Source: Aquilaria yunnanensis (Eukaryota; Streptophyta; Magnoliopsida; Malvales; Thymelaeaceae). From it: a DNA stretch of 64,000 nt. A model generated the notes under the pieces. It did no database searches. It saw nothing but the letters and a program-made list of their open reading frames with translations, and was not told where the DNA came from. Below are positions 1 to 12,415 of this stretch, one piece after another. Each line of letters starts with the position of its first letter. The first letter of the stretch is position 1. Position numbers and translations under genes: made by a program. The stretch spans positions 83,555,501 through 83,619,500 of the forward strand of contig CM077595.1 in assembly GCA_039654915.1 (NCBI GenBank). The letters run 5' to 3'.

Positions 1-96
1 TGGAAGGATGGATGGATTGATATGGATCATTTGTGGGTTAGAGTTAGACTTGAGAGAGAAGAATAAAGATAAGAGGGAGGCGGGCGGAGGGCTTAC

Positions 97-194
97 GAGT
101 GCTGGAAACGGTGGCAGCATTTGTGGCAGCGGAAGAGTTTGTCGGGGAAGCCGACGTCGCCGCACATGCAACAAACAGTTTGGAGATCCACCAT
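97..194 (-). CDS. First coding exon of a small PHD/RING-like Cys-rich zinc-finger protein (partial)
   Basis: Read on the minus strand, an ATG at 194 opens a 98-base exon encoding MVDLQTVCCMCGDVGFPDKL followed by a short segment ending FQHS. It holds two CxxC-type pairs (CCMC and CHKC) followed by a His, the start of a C4HC3-like zinc finger. It ends at a good donor (TC|GTAAGC) at 96/95, and the rest of the gene lies beyond base 1. From family knowledge this matches the conserved N-terminus of a small plant PHD/RING-FYVE-PHD superfamily protein of unknown specific role, probably a chromatin or protein-binding module. One residue in the HKCC segment is Cys where I would expect a basic residue. 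Splitting the finger across an intron right after the His fits that family. The gene reads away from the rest of the window, and a TATA box lies about 200 bases upstream. Confidence 0.65.
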
Positions 195-400
195 TGCCGA
201 TCGCCTTGATTTCTTATGGCACTCTCAGAGAATCGTACGGACAAGATCGACCCAGCCCAATTAATCCAACATAGATGGAGGGCGAGCGAGAGAGAGAGAA
301 AGAAAGAAAAAGGAGTGATGGCTTGGGAGTCGGTGTGTGAATCGCAGATCACTGGTCGTACTAAACACAACATTTAGTAACAGCGAGTATGTTAAGTCTC

Positions 401-407
401 ATTTATA
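401..407 (-). promoter_or_regulatory. TATA box of the left-edge zinc-finger gene
   Basis: On the minus strand the sequence reads TATAAAT, about 200 bases upstream of the ATG at 194. The space between is rich in CT/GA repeats (around 285-310), as is common in plant 5' leaders. Spacing and orientation fit a core promoter; no transcript evidence is available. Confidence 0.45.
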
Positions 408-3400
408 GGAATAAAAAAAAACAATAAATGCAAATAAATACAAAGACTAGTAGTGAATAAAAGAAATATAAAATAAGGAATGGGAGAGCTGAAAATAAGC
501 ACACAGGTAGACCACAGGTTGCTTGCAGTCGTTTTCAGTTGGAGAGCGCTGTGAACCTTAAAAATGATGGGGGAACAAAATGACGTAAATGTCCCGAGCG
601 GGCAGCTCTGCTCTGCTTCCATCGTTTTCTTACGCCCCTCCTTCTTTTGTCCTTTCCCTTGCCTCTTCGCAACCATTTTCTCACCCACGCCCCCAACCAC
701 TGCTTCTCCTCCACTCTTCCTTCTTTTCCCCTCCTACCCTTCCCATTTTGTTAAGGCCAAGGGCACGTAGTCCCTCCTTTGCTCGAGAGGCTGTAGGCCC
801 ACCAGAAGCAAAGTTTAGAGGGCCTCACCATACAAGGATAACCGAGATATTCTATGACTCCTAAAGGCCGACGACTCTTACTTTTCGTCCTTCGCCAATT
901 TGGCGCTCTACCGTTACGTTTAACCTTGTCATATAAAACTATTTCTCATCAATTTGGTGGCTTAGATGGGTATACATGTGATGTGGAAGTTTAGGTTTTT
1001 ATCACTGATTTTTTTTACAGTGAACAGAAAACTGAATTAATCATAATTCAAAGCAGCAACTATATTGGAAGTTGATCCTTCCATAATATCCTGCCCAAGG
1101 TCATGAAACTTTTCTTAGCCAGAGTATGAGTTACTCTGTTATAGGATCATCTAACAAAAAAGAAGAAACACAAATTAAAAAATCACCTAAAATACATGTT
1201 TCATTTATCAATGCCTCAAAATAAAAAAAAAATGAGACACTCCATTACTTAACTAAAAAATTAAAGCAGACGAATCAAACTCAATAGTGATGAAAGACAA
1301 TCCTGTTTGATGCTTTTTTTTTTTTTTGTTCCTACAAGATAGCAAGTGCTTCAAGGCATAGTACATCTCCTGTCACACGTATAAAAAATAAAAGCTTTGC
1401 CTTTTCAAAATAAATGCAAGTTACAAAACATTTGTTAAGTGAAATATCATGTTTGAGGAGAATAGAAGAGAATGGTTGAGAAGTGTTTTCTCTTTAACTG
1501 ACTGCCGTAAATCAGGGAGTTTTGGATAATAAAAAAAAAAGATTGAATTTGGATGGTAAGTTAAAAAATTGACCAAAATTGTTTTTAATTTCTAATTTTT
1601 TTGATAATTTTTATACACCTATAAAATTTTGAACTTATTTATAAAATGTAAAATCTTAAAACTGAAATAAAAAAACGTGGGATCCCGAAAAGAAATTGTT
1701 TGAAATTTTTACGACTGAAAATGGCTCTTTTTCACGAAAAGAATAAGAAACATTTATGTGTCAAGATGTACGTGGTTGTCACGCGCGTTTGTTGGCGTCA
1801 GCTAAAAGTATTCTTTTTCTGGAGAACCGCAAAGTTGTAAACAGTGAAACTTCCACGACCCCGAAAAGAAGTCTACTTGGTCAAAACCCGTCGGACCTAT
1901 CGTTTGTTGGTAAAGCGGCATTGCCATGGGGACACATGTGTCATTAACCTCGTTGTTGCGGGGAATTCCGGAATGTTAAAAAACTGAGCTACAGTAGCCT
2001 AAGCTTGGTGTTCACTTAAAGTCCACACACGCCATAATCAAAAGAATAGAAAGCAGCTTGCGCGCGTCATCACCAGGTCCGCTTTCCCTCCACTCAATCC
2101 AGACCGTTTGTGGCCAGACGTAACTGCCCCATCCGACGGCTAGGAGGGGCCAGGATGTTTCTGTAGGTGTGTGCGGCATGCGGGGAAGCAAAATCCAGAT
2201 GAAGGAGCCGATAAGCGATAAGCATCGCATGGGGCCTTGAAGGGCGTTGGGATGGTGGCGCCTCAAAAATTGCTTTTTGGGGGAGAACAGCCTCAGTTTC
2301 ATTCCACGCATTTTTAGATTCTTTGATAACGTTAAACTTATTATATATATATTCTTTTTCAAGTTTAACATTAGTTACATTACTAAATAAATATGAAAAA
2401 AATATAAGAAAATCTAACAATTAAACAAATCAAATATGAATAGAGAAAATCAATGCACTATCCCATTCATAATCCAAATATAAGTTGGGCTTTCGCTTCC
2501 CTAATTTAACTTAATTCATAATGTAATTAATTCACACTGCAAGAGAACTTATTATAAGGTTCGCTTGGATCCATAATTGGATCAGATTTGTATGCACTTA
2601 TGTATTACAACAAAAAGAATTAGTAAGTGTAATATGACACATGAAATTTTGTGGAACAAGTCATGATTTGGTAATTTATTATCCCCATAACAAAGAAAAG
2701 AGGTTGAAGTCCTAGTGGAGTATCTAAAACTGCGATAGACATTGAAAGCGTGTAGACCATTCGAAGATCCCAACAGAACATCCTAATTACCTATCAACTT
2801 TATCCTTAACCATGATTACATTAATTAGCACTTCCAATCACTTTGAATACTTAGTACCACTAAATAATCTCTTTTCCCCTTTTTCTTTTTTTGGTGCAAG
2901 AGGAGTTTGGGAAAGAGTGATTTACTGAATCTTAAACCTCATGATAACAATAAAAGATCATATGTACTAAGTTAAAGTTTTAGTTTGGTCCATTATGCGT
3001 GTTCAGCCTAGAATTTATAGTTTGTTATATCTGGTTAAGCAAAAAGTGTTGGATAATGTAGTTTTTTATGCTTCTAGGATTTTTTTTAATATAAATCTAC
3101 ACTTTACCCCTTTGCAAATGAAAAAAAAAGGTAGTCAATGATGCTTATCTTTTTTTGGTTTATTAAAAAATAGGGACATTTTAGAGAAAGCGCTGTATTC
3201 TGAAAATTCTTAAATGTAATGTTAAGAAACAATTTTCAAATCTGTGAAAAAAATATACAATATTTTTATCCTATCAATATGCAAAATTTTTATGCAAAGC
3301 TATAATTATAGGATTGATAATTCTTTACTTTACATACCAATTGAAACTTTAAAACTAAAAAACCTAAAATTTTATTATTTTTTAAAGCAAGTATTTTTTT

Positions 3401-3655
3401 TTTCATTGATTTTTCAATTATTGGGTAGGTACAGCAAAAAAATTTAAAAAAATTACTTTATAAAGAGATTTATTCAAATGATTATTGGTTGAATAAATAT
3501 AAGCTTTCAAATGACATTGGTTGTAGATAAAAAATAGTAAAAAGTAAGAATAATGCATTAAATAATGTCTTATTTAATGATTTCTGATATTTTCCCCTTC
3601 CAGAAATAGTCTATGTAAATCTATTAATGGAAAACATTAAAGATATCAATAATCC
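408..3655. other. AT-rich intergenic DNA, no gene recognised
   Basis: Short open frames here show no recognisable domain. The stretch at 590-770 is pyrimidine-rich, and 1980-2300 is locally less AT-rich. I found no matching terminal repeats or target duplications to delimit an element. Confidence 0.4.
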
Positions 3656-4075
3656 TAGGCAAATGTATGGCATAACTAGAAATATAATTTAATTGAAATA
3701 AATATGCCTTAAATCTAGACAAAATGATAGGCAAATGTATACTAGAACTAGACAAATGCATATTAAAATTAGACAAATAAATCTAAAATAATAGACATAT
3801 AATCAAAGTGAAAAAAATGTATCTCTAATATAAACAAAATAATCTTAATCCTAAATAAATACATAAATAAACTAGACAAATACATTTTAGAATTAAATAA
3901 AAGTATCTAAAAAATAAACATACAATCAAAGCAAAACAAATGTATCCCAAATCTATAAAAGATGATTCAAATATAGAAAAATGCATATCTAAACCAGATA
4001 AATACATATAAAAAAATAGACAAATAATCAAAATAAAATAAATATATCTTAAATCTAAATAAGTTAATTGTAATC
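3656..4075. repeat. Degenerate AT-rich tandem repeat (about 100-120 bp period)
   Basis: Three to four diverged copies are seen of a unit with the order 'ATAATCAAAG...AAATGTATC...TAAATCTA...GACAAAT', starting near 3690, 3797, 3919 and 4021. Spacing is irregular, so it is an old array. Open frames here are repeat by-products. Confidence 0.5.
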
Positions 4076-4879
4076 ATTGGAAAAAGCATATCATAACTAA
4101 CAGCTAGTTTGATGGGAGTTAACTCCCTCATACTAATGCGTTATTATGTAGTTTTTTTCTTTTCTTGTTATGGTGGCCATACTGACTTCATCTTATTTAC
4201 CCCCCAAGTAAAAGCATATCGCACTAGCACCTCCTCCCCACATTTTTATCATGTTTATTGCTCCTAAACTCTTAGTGTCCTTGGTCAAAATAAAATACAG
4301 TGCTATTGTTCGACCCTTAATGTTGTAGCTTTTTCATCTTGTTGCTAAAACCAATACTTCTATTCTACTCTTAATTGGCAAGGAACACATGGAGGTCTAA
4401 GGATATTTTTTTTATCTGACCACCAAACGTATGGGATGAGGAGAGCCATCAACACAATAGAATGACGAAATAAGTCAATACATTGACACGGTGCCCGTTT
4501 TAGAGGTCTGGTCGTCATGCTGCAAGGCTGCGATGTGGGCTACTAGTGGAACTATGTTTAAGCAATATAGGTGACTAATTTGAATGACGATGGGTTGGAA
4601 GTGAGAATGGGCAGGAACTAAAGTGGGTTAAAGGACAAGGTTAGAAAAAATAAAGATAGATCTATGAGATGTGAAAGTTTTGTGTACAACGAGACAATGG
4701 AAACTACCGTAGATGGGAGAGGAGAGTGGTTAGTTGTTTACAATGGGGTTTATGTGGGTTGATGGTAAAAGTTGTAAGAACTGGCAAGATTGTAATATTC
4801 AACAAGTTTACAGCCAAACAAAAAAATGACTATAAATATTCAAAACACTTGTGTTAGCTTTTCTCGAATTGGCTGTAAA

Positions 4880-5815
4880 TATATGTATTTAAAAAATAGA
4901 CATACAACCAAATCAAAACAAAACTCTTAATAAAGGACAATTTACAATGGCTGTTTTCAGCAAATATCCAAAAGAGAAAATGTTGTTTTTTAAAGCCAAT
5001 TGTAAAAAAAATGTCCATCAAGTTTAACATCACCAGGAATTCTATTTTGATTGCTTATATAACTTCTATTGAAAAAAATCTGATATTAGTGTTGTCAAAC
5101 AACATTTTTTGATGGTTAGCCATTAGAAATGTCACTGACGAATGTCCAATCGTTTGCTATTCGGAAACTCATTGTGAAATTTTTAATGTCTAGTCATAAA
5201 AAAAAATCATTGGATAATTTTGAATGGTTAGCCATCATAAATTATCATTTTTATTTAAAAAAATCTTGAAATTACTAACTAATTTGATTCTTTGAACAAT
5301 TTTTGTAAGAAAAACGTGCCAATCTTTGGTGTCCACGCATAATTATACATCAAAATGGTGATAAAGACAAGAAGATAAAGAAGAATAATATTGCATAAAA
5401 GAAATGGCGGGAGCAAGAATATGAAAAGAAAAAAGATAGAGAAAAAAGAAGATGATAAAGAAGAAAAGGAAGAAGATATCAACAAAAAAAAAAGGGTTTG
5501 AAGAAGAAGAAGAAGAAGATTCAAGTTCTGAAGAATGATGGAGAGAATTTTGTGAAAAAAAAAATGAAGATTTGATGGGAGCAGCAAAATGTGGCTTTGA
5601 TAGAAGAAATATGATTTTATAATGGTTTTGGGAAGAGAAAACCTTTGACAATTTTTTATGACCGTTAGAAATTTCAACTTCTAGTTGGATAATAAAGAAA
5701 GAATGTTTTTCAATTTATGATGGCTAGCTGTCAGAAATACTAAAATAAAAAAAAATTAGGAGCCCCTTTTGAGAAAAAAAATTAATGTTTGCCAAAAAAT
5801 TTCTAATAGCTTTAT
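4880..5815. repeat. Repeat-like segment with recurring GATGGTTAGCCAT-type motif
   Basis: Related motifs (GGTTAGCCAT or GGCTAGCTGT followed by AGAAAT or AAATT) recur near 5112, 5224 and 5722. This resembles the subterminal repeats of CACTA-type DNA transposons, but I could not find clear termini. The minus-strand open frames at 5279-5677 are the complement of an A/G-rich stretch and show no domain. Confidence 0.25.
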
Positions 5816-7064
5816 TAGACATAAGCAAATAAATCTTAGAACTAGATGAATTATTATAACTAGATATTAAGTTAATAGTGTCAAGTTTGATGAACCTGCA
5901 CGAATGGATAGTAGATAACTTTTCACAAATTATATGTGATACAATGACGAAGTCTATGTATTTTTATCCGCATCTTGTACAATTTTGTAGATGTTTATAT
6001 ATGTTTAAATGAAGTGGAGCACAAAGGAATCAAAAAGGTAATTTTAAGGAATGAAGAAACATGAGGATAAATAATGCCTTATTTTGGAATTTGAATTTCA
6101 ACTTCATCCTTGCATTTTCTAGCTCAAGAACATTTATGACATTTATAGCCCTTCCTCTTAGCTTCACATGGGTTCTTGAATCATTTTAATCAGAAACAGT
6201 GCATAAAGCTATTGTTAAAATATTGAAAAGTGCTAAAGTTAGTAAGTACTTGGGCCGCATACTAAGACCTGCTTTGTTTTTAAAAGCTCTCAGCGAACAT
6301 TTATGAAATTAAATCCCTTTGACCTTAAATAAGCTCATTGTTTTGGCCAATTTTCATAAGATTTTCATGAATTATAGAGATTGGAAGCCAATTTGATGGA
6401 AATTCTTACTTGGATTAGAGTGAGAACTCTTATACGACATGGATTACTTCTCAGATTTGATTTTTCCAATCCTAACTCATATTTTTCTTTAGTGTGAGAT
6501 TTTTGTAAAAAAGTGTAGACTTGTTGTTTCTATAGATGTTGTGAATCATTTAAAATGACTTGATTCTTGTAAATAATAACCGATTAATTATTTTTATGAT
6601 TTGTTGACTCTTTTACCTTGTGCTTAAATGTATTCTTCATTTGTTGGCCACTTGTGTTGAATGACTTGCTAAACTTAAGAAAAACTCGGGAAAGGTTTCC
6701 TAGGTCGTAAAAAGGATAATAGAGTGTATGTAATGGATAGATTTGAGAGAACTAGCATTCCTACAAGGCCTTGGAGAAGAATTTGAGCTTAAGGGTTCCT
6801 AGAACAATTAGTTAGCTTGAGAACGTATAACAAAGTTTTAAGAACCTAATTGGCCCTAGCTTCAAAGAGGAGAGTTAGTACTTTAGAAATTTCTAGCCTG
6901 TAACTTTCAGGTTGTATGATTGGGTCAGGTGGGTACTTATCAAAGCTAAGTCTATATACCAACCCATTTGGTTAAAACTCTTTCAAAACCTTATGAACAT
7001 GTGTTTAGGATAGTTATTATGTTTATTTGGTTTACTAGTCGAGTGATCCACAATTTTGGTTGAC
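5816..7064. other. Intergenic DNA, nothing recognised
   Basis: AT-rich sequence without a supported gene, clear terminal repeats or tandem structure. Confidence 0.35.
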
Positions 7065-9760
7065 ATAGCCCCTTATGGCCCCGTTCAGGAAACCTATAGG
7101 AACATATACCACATTAGTCGTAATTGGCTAATTAATTACGTGTATACTAGTTAAAACCTTTATGCTTCTAGATATTTAACCTATTATGCAATCATGCATG
7201 AATTACGCTTTGACTTAGATAATAAAACAAGTAACAAAACATAAAACAAAAATCTTTAATCCATAAAAATGCTGCCCAAGCTTTTCACATAAACCAAGTT
7301 ACAAAGCAATCAAAGCATACAAAATAAGTGGGAATTTAACTGCACAAAATCAATCGTGTGCAAGCATCCATATAAAAGTAAACTATACTCGCATCCAAAA
7401 GTAACTCTAGAGTTCACTGCTCATTCATGAACATCGGAGGCAAACTAGTGTATAAAAAATATTAACTGAACTATACTATTAAGATCCATAACTAAGCACC
7501 CACCTTAAAGTAACTCTTGGCAGCAAGCTCCAAAGCCCTCCTTTGTGTTTCACAAACCTTTGTCGGTCAAATAAACAATTATAGTTAGCACCATAACTTA
7601 ACCAACAAATAAACCACAAAACTAGAATCATAAGGAATAAAATAAATATATTACCTACTTGTGAGCTCAATGTAACAACCCTTAATGGTTGCCAGTCCTA
7701 CAGAAACATCTTTTCACAACAAAGACTAAGGGAATGATAATTGACAATTCTCAATAAGGGATTCTTCAACCTACAAGAAAAATCTTGAGGACAAACATAT
7801 ACATATAGTATATGAAGTCTATTGTACGCACTTGTAGCCTGAGGACTAATATATGCGAATATATTTGCATCCCATAGGACCCACCTCTTCCTAGTCTTCA
7901 TACAGATGCCACTAATTACCTAGCAAGTTTTGGCTCCTAATTTGTTCCTAGCAAGCTTTGACTTGCCATTGTTCTAATGGGTTAAGTTCACTAAATGACC
8001 TTCTTTTGATTGTTGTGCAAGTGAACATAGTGGATACACTTTACTTGATTTCTAAGAAGCTCACTAAGTGTACTAAACCTTCACATAGTGCCTCAAGTCC
8101 TTAAACTTGCCTAGGTCACTTGCATACAAATCTTCAACCTCAAAACCTTACAAAAAGTGCACTAGGTTGTCATATATGCCTAAAGCAACCTTGTACAGGC
8201 TACGAGCATGCTAAACTTTCACTCAATGCACATACCTATCCACTATTAATTATAGTTCACCCTAGTGAAATGGTTAATGGCATGGTTGGACTCATAAATC
8301 CTTAGGTTCTATAGAACTCTTCTAGGTGTTCTAGGGTTTCCTCATCGGGTCCTCAAACTCGAAGGCCTGGCTAGGTTCTCGATAGCACTAAACCTTTCAC
8401 CCAAACTAATAGTGTGCTATTATGGCCTATTTGGGCTATTGTCCATTTTGAACATAAATGTGGCCGTTAAACTTTGAAGAAAGCCCTTGTTCCTAAGAAA
8501 GTCTTGGAAGTCTCGAAGTACCACTAGGCACATCTAGCACTTAGGCACCCCAGGGGGCCCCTTTAACCCTCCCTAGAACTCTCCCTTATGAAGTTAGAAA
8601 TGCCCCTAAGTTATCATGTGGCACTGCAACACCACCATTGGTGCCACGGTGCCATAGTACAAACCATTTTGGTGCTAGCACATGGATCTAGCACTGTAGT
8701 GCCACAATTAGTGCCATAGCACCAAAGCCCCGTGCCTAACACATCGAAATGCTTGGGAGGCTTCCATGGCCTTCTACACTTGCTGGGGGCACTTTCACCT
8801 TCCAGAAACCTATAAAACACATACACTCGGCCATGATTCACCATTCTCTTCAAGCTCATAATGTCCTATAACATCATACTAAGCTTGAATTCAACACCAG
8901 TCCACCATATGCATAATTATTCACCAATCACTATCATTCACAAAACTACTTGGATTCTACCACAAGTCAGCTATGAATGACATGAAATAAGCATGAATTA
9001 TAAATCGTTTACCCCAATTAACCTCGCATTAGCAACAATCAAGCACCACAAGCATCAAACTCCAAGTTTTAAAGATTCCACTAGGTTTTTAGGATCCAAT
9101 AGACAAACAAAGGTTCATGGCACCAAATTAACTTAAGCCTAACAAAACCCAAGCCTAATTAAGATTGAGAAACATGGAAAATCATGGCTTGAAACCATAC
9201 ATCACGTACAAACAAGACTCAAGCAAGAAAAATGCCCAAAGAGCTTCCAAAGCACAAAATAAGCTTGAATCAAGCTACCCAATGTATAAAGATCCTTGGA
9301 GCCTTCAATTTTCACCAAAAAATCTTAATTTGGAATAGATTTAAGTAAGAAATTTAGAGGAAAAAAGGAGTTTCGGGTTTGCAAGAAAAAGATAATGAAT
9401 AGTGTGAAAAATAGTCTCTCCAATAAGTTTATATTGGCCAAAATCCTTCAACCCGAAGCTTTTTAAGTTTTTTCAAATTTACCCTACTTTTAAATAGTAA
9501 TTAGGTAATTAAGACTTAAGTAATAATGTGGATTTTTGTTTTAAAAATATCATTTTTACTCTTAGGACTTGTTTCGACCTTTTGACGTGCAAAAAGATCA
9601 TTTTGCCCCCAAGCAAACCAAGTGCCATAAACTATTCGACAACAACTAACCCTTAAACAATTTACTTGATTTTTGTAATTCAGTTCTAATTAGGGTGTTT
9701 AAGCTAAGGATTTATGAACTTATCTCATTCATAAAGCTTCCCACTAGGAAGGCTATAACA
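7065..9760 (-). mobile_element. LTR-like dispersed repeat, minus orientation, related to 60556-62930
   Basis: Read on the minus strand from 9760, the sequence starts TGTTATAGCC then CCTAGTGGGAAGCTT. The plus strand from 60556 starts TGTTACGGCAC then CCTAGATGGAAGCTC. Further colinear blocks match, including TTAAGTTATGGTGCTAACTA (near 7600) against TTAAGTAACAGTACTAACTA (near 62430), a TTGCCTCC segment near 7440 against 62578, and ATTAGCCAATTACG near 7130 against ATTAGCCAATTGTA near 62870. A TGTTA start, large size and no open frames suggest old (solo) LTRs of a Ty3/gypsy family. The inner end is approximate. Confidence 0.5.
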
Positions 9761-9840
9761 TTGGTAATTTAGCCTCTTATACCTTATTTCCATTCTTTAT
9801 TTGCTCTAGCTAAAGTGAGGTCACCATATATTGCTACTTC

Positions 9841-11423
9841 ATAAAATTTTAAGTTAATTACACGCATGTACCCTAACTTTTTAATTATGTTTCTATTTTG
9901 ACCCTAACCTACATTTTGTTCATAGAACACCTTAACTTCACTAAGACATTCAATTTTAGCTTTTGTTTTTTGGACAAAACTCATTAACTTGGACAAAAAA
10001 TGACACATTAGCATAGGATTGTAAGGGAAAAAAAATTTTAACCTCTAAGCAATTCGACCACCACGTTTAACCACCTGTTGTTTTTGTATCATTATCATCT
10101 CCCTCTCTAAACTAGTTTAGCCTATTATTTTCTTGTTGGCTGGGATTTGGAGAGAGACTCTAATTTATCATCTTAATTAATCCTCATTCCACTCATCAAT
10201 TTTGTTAATTTTATTTCCTTACCCCTTATAAGCACAAAAGTTGGCCATATTCTCATCATCTTTGGCACTAGTCCCTAACCTCTCCTTTGTTGAGTTGGCC
10301 TTCATCTTACACCTCTAATTCTTTTCTCACTATTCCCTCTGCCTCCATTGTTTCACCTCTTTATCCCACCTTAATCCTTCCCTATCTTCTCCTTTGTTCT
10401 CTTCATCACTCGACTCCTTCAAGAACGGCCTTCACCACCACAACAACGTCTTCTATCCAAATGATTTTTATGGGTGTATTTATCAATTTTTCATCTGGGC
10501 TTTTTCTTTTTCTTTATTTTGGATATGACCTTCACCATCCTCATCCACTGTTTTCACCTCTCTTTCCTCCAGCGGCACTTCAAACCCTTGATGGCCACCC
10601 TTCGCTCCATGACCCTTTGCCTTCTCATGGGCATTAGCTTTTCCCTTTCCTAACATCCCACATACCACCTAGCTTCATTCGTCACTTCTATACTAATTGC
10701 ATCCTCAAGCTCTCACAATTGACTTGGTTTAAGAGAAAAAACTGGTTGAAATCTTTAGCTAGATCACGGATTGCCTAATTAAAGATCATTTATCTCGTAA
10801 TCCGCATAAAACCTTTAAATTCAAAATCTTCATAATCCCTAAAATGTGCACGAAGCTCCTTTCATTTGATTTTGATTTTCAAGTTCTTTGATTTTGTTTG
10901 TTTGGTTCTCGATTTCAGTTATTTGAGAACTTTTTGTTTGATATCATTGATGCTTATTGTAATTTGGGGTTTTATTCTTTTTTTAGCGTTAGGAATCTAC
11001 ATGATTTAGGGCCTTTCTTTGGATTGTAATGTTGAATTTAGTTTGAAAATGAGGGTTAAATTTTTAGACTTGATAAAAAAAGAGTTGAAAAGGTGGTGGC
11101 AATATGTGAGGTGGTGATAAAGGAGTTGAATAGGGAGTTGAATGTGAAGAACATGAGAAAGTTGTGGTTGGATAGTTGCATTTTAAAATTCTAAGGTTTT
11201 TTAACTAAGGAAAATTTTTTAAGTGTTAAAATAAGCTTTTCCTTTACATTTATATGTTAATGTGACATTTTCCATCGAAGTTAATGAGTTTTGTTGAAAA
11301 TGAGCTAAAATGAAACATTTTAATAAGGTTAGGGTACTCTACGAAAAAAATGCAAGTTAAGGTCAAAATAGGAATATAATTAAAAGCTTAAGGTTCACAC
11401 ATGTAATTAACTTATAAAATTTT
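9841..11423. mobile_element. Mutator-like (MULE) non-autonomous element 1 with its 10 bp target duplication
   Basis: The element spans 9851-11413. Its ends are inverted repeats of roughly 230 bp beginning AAGTTAATTACA on both sides. It is bracketed by identical 10-mers ATAAAATTTT at 9841-9850 and 11414-11423. Long inverted termini with 9-10 bp duplications are the signature of Mutator-like elements. No transposase is seen inside. The interior (about 10080-11170) carries open frames of 116 aa (plus, 10287-10637) and 61 aa (minus, 10483-10668) with no domain I recognise, so it may hold captured host sequence as in Pack-MULEs. Confidence 0.75.
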
Positions 11424-11973
11424 TTATCATAAAATTCCCTGTAGAATTGACACATGACTAACCGCCACTATAATTGACATAGTACACTTGCGGGTGAAAA
11501 TAATTTTATGGTTGATAAGGTTTTTTTTTTAATAAATTTTTTTCTTATGACAATATGATTCTCTTTCAATGTAACTATAAGCCAATAAATCACAACAAAA
11601 TTCACCATTTCCTTAGAGCTTTTTAACAACATTTAGAACTCAATCTGAGATGTTGATTTCATTCATTACTTGCATTTTGGTATTTGTGATGCATTAACAA
11701 GAAAATGACATATGGAAGCATTTAGTGTGCTTTAGGTGAGAAATTATGAGATCTTACTCTAGTGTATTATACTATACGCACAAATATTACACACAATATT
11801 GAATCATATAACTTAAAAGGGTAATTTTAGCTTTATTACAAGCTTCAGTATAGGGTAATTATGAATTTAATTAACTAAAATTTGAAGTGAGATTTAATTA
11901 GTTTATGAATTGGAATTTTAATTTGGCATAAGGAGCCAATTGCCACTTAAGTTTTTGTTATAATGGATGTTAA

Positions 11974-12345
11974 TTTCAACTAGGGTAAATTTTATTGGTC
12001 ATCCTTAAACTATATTCAATTGTTGCTTATTGGTTTATAAACTAACCAATATTGTTTAATCATCCTTAAACTATATCCAGTGTTAGTTATTCGTCATGCC
12101 GTTTATCATACTGTTAAAAATTGATGGAAAAATATTGCTACATCAACAGCCACGTATTTTTTTCATGCTACATCAGCAATGACATCATTTTCTATTCATC
12201 CTTAATGGCTGTGACGGACCACAAGATGATTAAGTAACACTGGATATAATTTAGAGACGATTAAGCAACATTTGGTAGTTTGGGGACGAATAAACAAAAT
12301 TAGATATAGTTTAAGGACGACCAATGAAGTTTATCCTTTCAACTA
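11974..12345. mobile_element. Small MULE-type MITE with 9 bp target duplication
   Basis: A 354 bp element (11983-12336) is bounded by inverted ends reading GGGTAAATTTTATTGGTC on the left and GGATAAACTTCATTGGTC on the right (complement). It is flanked by identical 9-mers TTTCAACTA at 11974-11982 and 12337-12345. There is no coding capacity. The duplication length points to the Mutator superfamily. Confidence 0.75.
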
Positions 12346-12415
12346 CTATGAGTTTTTTTTATTTGTTGTTAAATTGGCTATTAATGTTTTGTTTTGAAGG
12401 ATATTTACCACTAAT

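Noticed and set aside
589..864. Ser/Pro-rich frame of 91 residues near the left edge
   Set aside because: Pyrimidine-rich composition, two overlapping open frames and no homology or gene signals.
8614..8859. 81-residue minus-strand frame with several Cys
   Set aside because: It lies inside the LTR-like repeat, contains short internal repeats of GTGCCA, and has no domain.
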